Part shown: positions 13,714 through 16,830 of the stretch, in pieces
How positions within the stretch are numbered: position 1 is the first letter of the stretch
Layout: every line of letters begins with the position of its first letter
Assembly (NCBI GenBank): GCA_022842745.1
Contig: JALHPA010000005.1
Coordinates: forward strand, 1 to 16,830
Origin: Pirellulales bacterium
GTDB lineage: Bacteria; Planctomycetota; Planctomycetia; Pirellulales; JALHPA01
Direction: 5' to 3'
DNA: 16,830 nucleotides
Position numbers and translations under genes: made by a program
Notes under the pieces: model-generated
The model's database searches: none
What the model was told of the DNA's origin: nothing
What the model saw: the letters and a program-made list of their open reading frames with translations, nothing else

Positions 13714-13904
13714 AAAAGACTCGTCAGGCTGGACCGCCGGCAACCTGCGTTACCCGCGAGGGTTCGGCGCTCCGCACCAGGCACGATGCCCCCCCGTCCA
13801 CCCGCCGACCATGACCGTCCGAAATGTTGGTAATCGCCGGATCGCTTTCCGCGGGACAGCGCTTGTCGCGTGGTCTCGTGTTGACGGCGGATGCTTGCAC
13901 TCCG

Positions 13905-15101
13905 CTACACCGCCACCGGATCGAGGGTGTGGGCAAAAGCCGCGACCCCCACGATAGCTTCCTGCTCCTCCATCTCGCTGAACGGAGAACTGAAAGGACT
14001 ATCCACGCCAGAACGGTCGCCAAAGCTCACCCCCAATGCGCGCGCGGCCTGAACGGCGGCGCTCCGTGGATCTACGGTCGATAAGCGGTCAATCGCATCT
14101 ATAATTGGCACGCTGTTAAAATTCGGCGGCTGATAGCAGATCATTTCGCCAAACCGGCGATGGTGTACCAGCCGCACCGCGTGGGCCCCAAACTGCGTCG
14201 CTAGCACCCGATCGAACGTCGTCGGCTTGCCCCCCCGCTGCAAGTGCCCCAGCACCACGCACCGCACTTCCCGATGCAGGCGGCCCTGCAACTCCTGCGC
14301 AACGACATTGCCGATGCCCCCCAGACGCATCTGCTGATTCTCTTTGCGCCGCTCTTCCCCCACGTGACCCCCGCTCGGAAGGTTGGCCCCTTCGGCCACC
14401 ACCACCAGCGTAAAACGCTTGCCTTGCGTTTCCCGCTCCAGGATCTTGTGGCAAATGTTGTCGAAGTTCCAACGGATCTCCGGAATCAAAATCACCCCCG
14501 CCCCGCCAGCAATGCCGGCGTGCAGTGCGATCCATCCCGCATGCCGGCCCATCACTTCCAGCACCATCACGCGCTCGTGGCTGGCCGCGGTCGTCTGCAG
14601 GCGGTCCAGCGCGTCTGTCGCGCAGTCCACCGCGCTATCGAATCCGAAAGTAAACGCCGTGGCCGACAGATCGTTGTCGATGGTCTTGGGAACTCCCACC
14701 ACCGGAATCCCAAACTCGTGGAATTGCTGCGCAATGGCTAGCGATCCATCCCCCCCCACGCAGATCAACCCCGCCAGTTCAAGCTGCTCGCAAGTGGTCT
14801 TCGCGGCCGCCAAAAGCTCGACATCGATTTCGATTCGGTCGTTGATGCCCGCCACCGCCGCGAATCGGCCCTTGTTCGTCGACCCCAGGATCGTTCCGCC
14901 CAACGTCAAGATTCCAGAGGTGTTCTTGGTATTCAGGGGCATGTAGCTGACCGGATCCACCAGCCCCTCGTATCCCTTGAGGAACCCGATGCAGTCGTAG
15001 CCCAGGTTCGTCGCCGACTTCACCGCTCCGCGGATCACCGCATTCAAGCCGGGGCAATCGCCGCCGCTAGTGAGAATTCCGATTCGTTTACGCGAAAGCA
15101 T
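13905..15101 (-). CDS. pfkA: 6-phosphofructokinase, short-chain family (398 aa)
   Basis: This cytoplasmic enzyme phosphorylates fructose 6-phosphate to the 1,6-bisphosphate, the committing step of glycolysis. Seen motifs are the nucleotide/phosphate loop TSGGDCPGLN at 11-20, GGDGS at 116-120, the catalytic PKTIDND at 138-144, MGRHAGW at 184-190 with substrate-binding residues, and LGHLQRGG at 284-291. The Gly in GGDGS is the ATP-type residue, whereas Lys in PKTIDND is the residue found in PPi-dependent and some actinobacterial-type ATP enzymes. The phosphate donor is therefore probably ATP but not certain. The length exceeds the 320-aa E. coli PfkA and fits the longer group III-like enzymes of 340-400 aa. 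The ATG at 15101 is fixed by the family N-terminus; only a weak GGA is seen upstream. It is divergent from the secreted esterase gene. Confidence 0.93.
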   Translation of the reverse strand: MLSRKRIGILTSGGDCPGLNAVIRGAVKSATNLGYDCIGFLKGYEGLVDPVSYMPLNTKNTSGILTLGGTILGSTNKGRFAAVAGINDRIEIDVELLAAAKTTCEQLELAGLICVGGDGSLAIAQQFHEFGIPVVGVPKTIDNDLSATAFTFGFDSAVDCATDALDRLQTTAASHERVMVLEVMGRHAGWIALHAGIAGGAGVILIPEIRWNFDNICHKILERETQGKRFTLVVVAEGANLPSGGHVGEERRKENQQMRLGGIGNVVAQELQGRLHREVRCVVLGHLQRGGKPTTFDRVLATQFGAHAVRLVHHRRFGEMICYQPPNFNSVPIIDAIDRLSTVDPRSAAVQAARALGVSFGDRSGVDSPFSSPFSEMEEQEAIVGVAAFAHTLDPVAV

Positions 15102-15282
15102 GTTCCAAACCGGCCGCAGCCGCCAATCGTGGTTTCAAAAACTCGTTACCGCCGTTGCCCAACTTTAGGTTGCAGCCAGCCGAAAACGTCCCATCGCGGT
15201 CCATCCTGCCCCCGCCATCCTTCCTTCTGTGACCCACAAAACAGGTGATTTCTCCGTCTCAAGGTGTTATCCTACCCCCTGC

Positions 15283-15306
15283 CGGACGGTGCGCTTGCAT
15301 CGTCCG
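15283..15306. promoter_or_regulatory. Strong hairpin in the divergent leader
   Basis: CGGACGGTGC (15283-15292) pairs with GCATCGTCCG (15297-15306) over 10 positions with one G-T, around the loop GCTT. It lies 90-110 nt upstream of the esterase ATG and about 180 nt upstream of pfkA. It could be an mRNA leader structure or an operator. No U-tract follows, so a terminator is unlikely. Confidence 0.35.
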
Positions 15307-15383
15307 TACAGGCGGAATAGTCCGGTCGCACGAGTACTGCCGATCGTTCAGCCCGCATGGCCCACACCGCTCTTCTTGCCCCT

Positions 15384-15388
15384 GGGAG
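15384..15388 (+). promoter_or_regulatory. Ribosome binding site deciding the esterase start
   Basis: GGGAG ends 7 nt before the ATG at 15396. It favours that ATG over an in-frame one at 15357, and the choice places a signal peptide at the N-terminus. Confidence 0.65.
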
Positions 15389-15395
15389 AAACACA

Positions 15396-16208
15396 ATGGT
15401 TCGGCGTTGCCTACTCGTGATCCTCGCATCGTTTCCGTTGGTCGCCGATCGATACCCGCGAAGTGCATCCGCCGCCGATGCCGCGGTGGTCGAAAAACCA
15501 ACCGCCGTTCCCTCAGCGACAGATAAGCCAGCTACAGATAAGCCGCCGGCCGAAAATTCGAACACGGCCGTAACCCCCGCGCCCCGCCCCGACGAATGGT
15601 GGAGCAAACGCCACGAAAGCTTCAACGAACGGATCAAAAAGGGAGACGTCGACCTGCTCTTCATCGGCGACTCCATCACGGAGGGCTGGGGAGGCGACGG
15701 AAAGGATGCTTGGACCAGGCACTGGGCTCCCCGCAAAGCCGTCAACCTTGGAATCGGCGGCGATCGCACCCAACACGTTCTATGGCGCCTCGAACACGGC
15801 AACGTCGATGGCATCCATCCCAAACTGGCCGTGCTCATGATCGGCACCAACAATTCCAACGGCAAGGACAACACCGGCGAGGAGATCGGCGCAGGCATCG
15901 CCGCCATCGTGCGCAAACTCCGCGAGAAGCTCCCCACGACCAAAATTCTTGTCCTCGCCATCTTTCCTCGCGGCGAAAAGCCCAATCCCCAGCGCGAAAA
16001 GAATGCCCAGGCCAGCGCCATCGCGGCGGAACTGGCCGACGACAAGATGATTTTCTATCTCGACATCGGGCCGAAGTTTCTGACCGACGACGGCACGCTG
16101 TCCAAGGAAATCATGCCAGATTTCCTCCACCTCAGCCCCAAGGGATATCAAATCTGGGCGGAAGCCACTGAGCCGCACGTCGCCCGATTGATGGAAGCTT
16201 CCAAATAA
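15396..16208 (+). CDS. Secreted SGNH/GDSL esterase, PAF-acetylhydrolase-like (270 aa)
   Basis: The N-terminus MVRRCLLVILASFPLVADRY is a signal peptide type, with probable cleavage near ASA-AD around residue 27. A Pro/Ala/Thr/Lys-rich linker follows (about 30-65), including a 15-bp DNA repeat that gives ATDKPATDKP. The SGNH domain then shows block I LLFIGDSITEGW with nucleophile Ser93, block II NLGIGGDRTQHVLWRLEHG with Gly121, block III IGTNN with Asn153, and block V PDFLHLSPKGY with Asp242 and His245. The order and spacing match PAF-acetylhydrolase IB-type GDSL esterases, which in Planctomycetes are common and probably deacetylate lipids or carbohydrates outside the cytoplasm. The substrate cannot be named. 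The ATG at 15396 is supported by GGGAG 7 nt upstream. It is the only plus-strand gene in the window, divergent from pfkA and convergent with aat. Confidence 0.9.
   Translation: MVRRCLLVILASFPLVADRYPRSASAADAAVVEKPTAVPSATDKPATDKPPAENSNTAVTPAPRPDEWWSKRHESFNERIKKGDVDLLFIGDSITEGWGGDGKDAWTRHWAPRKAVNLGIGGDRTQHVLWRLEHGNVDGIHPKLAVLMIGTNNSNGKDNTGEEIGAGIAAIVRKLREKLPTTKILVLAIFPRGEKPNPQREKNAQASAIAAELADDKMIFYLDIGPKFLTDDGTLSKEIMPDFLHLSPKGYQIWAEATEPHVARLMEASK
15519..15544 (+). repeat. Two copies of ACAGATAAGCC, 15-bp period, in the esterase linker
   Basis: Identical 11-mers start at 15519 and 15534. The in-frame 15-bp period encodes the repeated TDKPA unit in the linker between signal peptide and catalytic domain. 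It is probably a small duplication that lengthened the linker. Confidence 0.6.
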
Positions 16209-16354
16209 ACTTTGCATTGGGCGCGCTCGTTAATTCAAGCTCGCACCAGGCAAGTTCAAATCAGGATTGCCAGGCTCGCCCTGGAAAGACGCCAAGTGCA
16301 GGATCAGTCGGCGCGACGCGGCATCCTCGACTGCGCCTTTGCTTCTAGCCGAGC

Positions 16355-16830
16355 TTATCCGTCGATGCTTGCCCCCTGCGGTCCGATCGAACCGAACCGA
16401 ACCGGCAAGTCGAGCACGGCAGCCAGCCGGAACAAAAACTCCCTCCGTGGAATTTCGCTACCTCCCAGCGATTCCGTGTGGCTGTTGAGCTGCTGGATGT
16501 CGAGCAACTGATACCCCCGAGATTTCAAATGCGGCGTCAAGTGCGCCAGGGCCACTTTAGAGGCGTCCCGTTCGGTGTGAAACATCGACTCCGCCGAAAA
16601 CAAGCCACCGATCGACACCCCGTACGCCCCGCCGACCAAACGCCCCCCTCTCCACACCTCGACGCTATGGGCGTATCCCATTTCGTGCAGCCGTCGATAC
16701 GCCCGAATCATATTCGCCGTTAGCCACGTGGATTCGCGTCGATTTCCCGCACAAGCGCACCCCAGCAACACGCCGGAAAAATCTCGATCGCTCGTCACCT
16801 TGAACCTGCCGCTCCGCACCGTGCGCGCCA
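16355..16830 (-). CDS. aat: Leucyl/phenylalanyl-tRNA-protein transferase, 5' end beyond the window (157 aa visible)
   Basis: Aat transfers Leu or Phe from charged tRNA to proteins with N-terminal Arg or Lys, marking them for ClpS/ClpAP degradation in the cytoplasm. The visible part carries the family's core in order: GRFKVTSDRDF, then WLTANMIRAYRRLHEMGYAH, SVEVWRGGRLVGGAYGVSIG, FSAESMFHTERDASKVAL, and LLDIQQLNSHTESLGGSEIPRREF. The frame stays open to the window edge (residues ART precede VRSGRF), so the GTG at 16819 is internal and about 60-75 N-terminal residues are missing compared with the 234-aa E. coli enzyme. The stop is TAA at 16355, and the gene converges on the esterase across a 146-nt gap. 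Without clpS in view, its place in an N-end-rule pathway is inferred from the family. Confidence 0.92.
   Translation of the reverse strand, partial: ARTVRSGRFKVTSDRDFSGVLLGCACAGNRRESTWLTANMIRAYRRLHEMGYAHSVEVWRGGRLVGGAYGVSIGGLFSAESMFHTERDASKVALAHLTPHLKSRGYQLLDIQQLNSHTESLGGSEIPRREFLFRLAAVLDLPVRFGSIGPQGASIDG

Larger units (their letters stand above)
13571..13904. other. 334-nt gap between phosphofructokinase and the GT/lpxB pair
   Basis: No supported gene is present. On the minus strand this is the leader of the GT/lpxB transcript and the 3' flank of phosphofructokinase. It contains a strong hairpin (13623-13643), a competing 8-bp pairing (13607-13614 with 13641-13648) and a tandem 9-mer (13696-13713). 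No U-tract terminator or convincing promoter was found by eye. Confidence 0.5.
15102..15395. other. Divergent intergenic region between pfkA and the secreted esterase
   Basis: Promoters for both genes should lie within these 294 nt, but no clear -35/-10 pair was found. The main visible structure is a 10-bp hairpin with a 4-nt loop at 15283-15306, without a T-tract on either side. A GGGAG Shine-Dalgarno lies at 15384-15388 on the plus strand. Confidence 0.5.

Noticed and set aside
16250..16285. tRNA T-arm-like GTTCAAATC sequence between esterase and aat
   Set aside because: The flanking bases do not pair as a T-stem, and no anticodon or acceptor arm could be built around it.
16209..16354. Terminator between the convergent esterase and aat genes
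   Set aside because: Only CCAGG-CTCGC-CCTGG with no T-tract on either side was found; no convincing bidirectional terminator.

Overview
The window looks like one contig from a GC-rich member of the Planctomycetota, probably of the Pirellulales type. This is inferred from protein style: a PilM/PilN-like pilus protein fused to a long Ala/Pro-rich periplasmic linker, a tiny Lys/Ala-rich histone-H1-like protein, a PgcA/PGM2-like phosphohexomutase, LpxB for a lipid A outer membrane, and a short-form 6-phosphofructokinase. The first 13 bases are identical to the 3' end of the Illumina TruSeq adapter, so position 1 is an untrimmed contig end and not genome. The right end cuts through an aat gene. 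No rRNA, tRNA, CRISPR array, integrase or insertion sequence was seen.

Layout, left to right. At 14-79 is the possible start of an unidentified gene cut by the adapter. At 149-478 is a TfoX N-terminal-domain protein. At 540-6523, all on the minus strand and transcribed right to left, is a three-gene pilus or secretion inner-membrane module: a PilM-PilN-like fusion, a PilO-like protein that overlaps it by the 4 bases GTGA, and a third single-pass membrane protein of unknown family. A sigma70-like promoter candidate lies about 280 nt upstream. At 7029-8852 is an alpha-phosphohexomutase with a promoter candidate and nearby palindromes. At 9220-9330 is a 36-residue Lys/Ala protein with a strong Shine-Dalgarno and a clear intrinsic terminator. 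At 9862-11480 is a translationally coupled pair, an SGNH-type protein and an intramembrane site-2 protease. At 11613-13570 is another coupled pair, lpxB and a small glycosyltransferase-2-like gene (overlap ATGA). At 13905-15101 is phosphofructokinase. At 15396-16208, the only plus-strand gene, is a secreted PAF-acetylhydrolase-like SGNH esterase. At 16355-16830 is the C-terminal two thirds of leucyl/phenylalanyl-tRNA-protein transferase.

Functionally the window mixes housekeeping (glycolysis entry by PFK, hexose-phosphate interconversion, N-end-rule tagging by Aat), cell-envelope work (LpxB, site-2 protease, SGNH enzymes) and an inner-membrane platform resembling PilM/N/O of type IV pili. That platform is the most unusual part. 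The PilM-binding NLLP segment of PilN is covalently attached to PilM, the periplasmic parts are far longer than usual and rich in low-complexity sequence, and the third gene carries a run of ten G residues in its coding strand. All regulatory calls were made by eye and are weaker than the gene calls.
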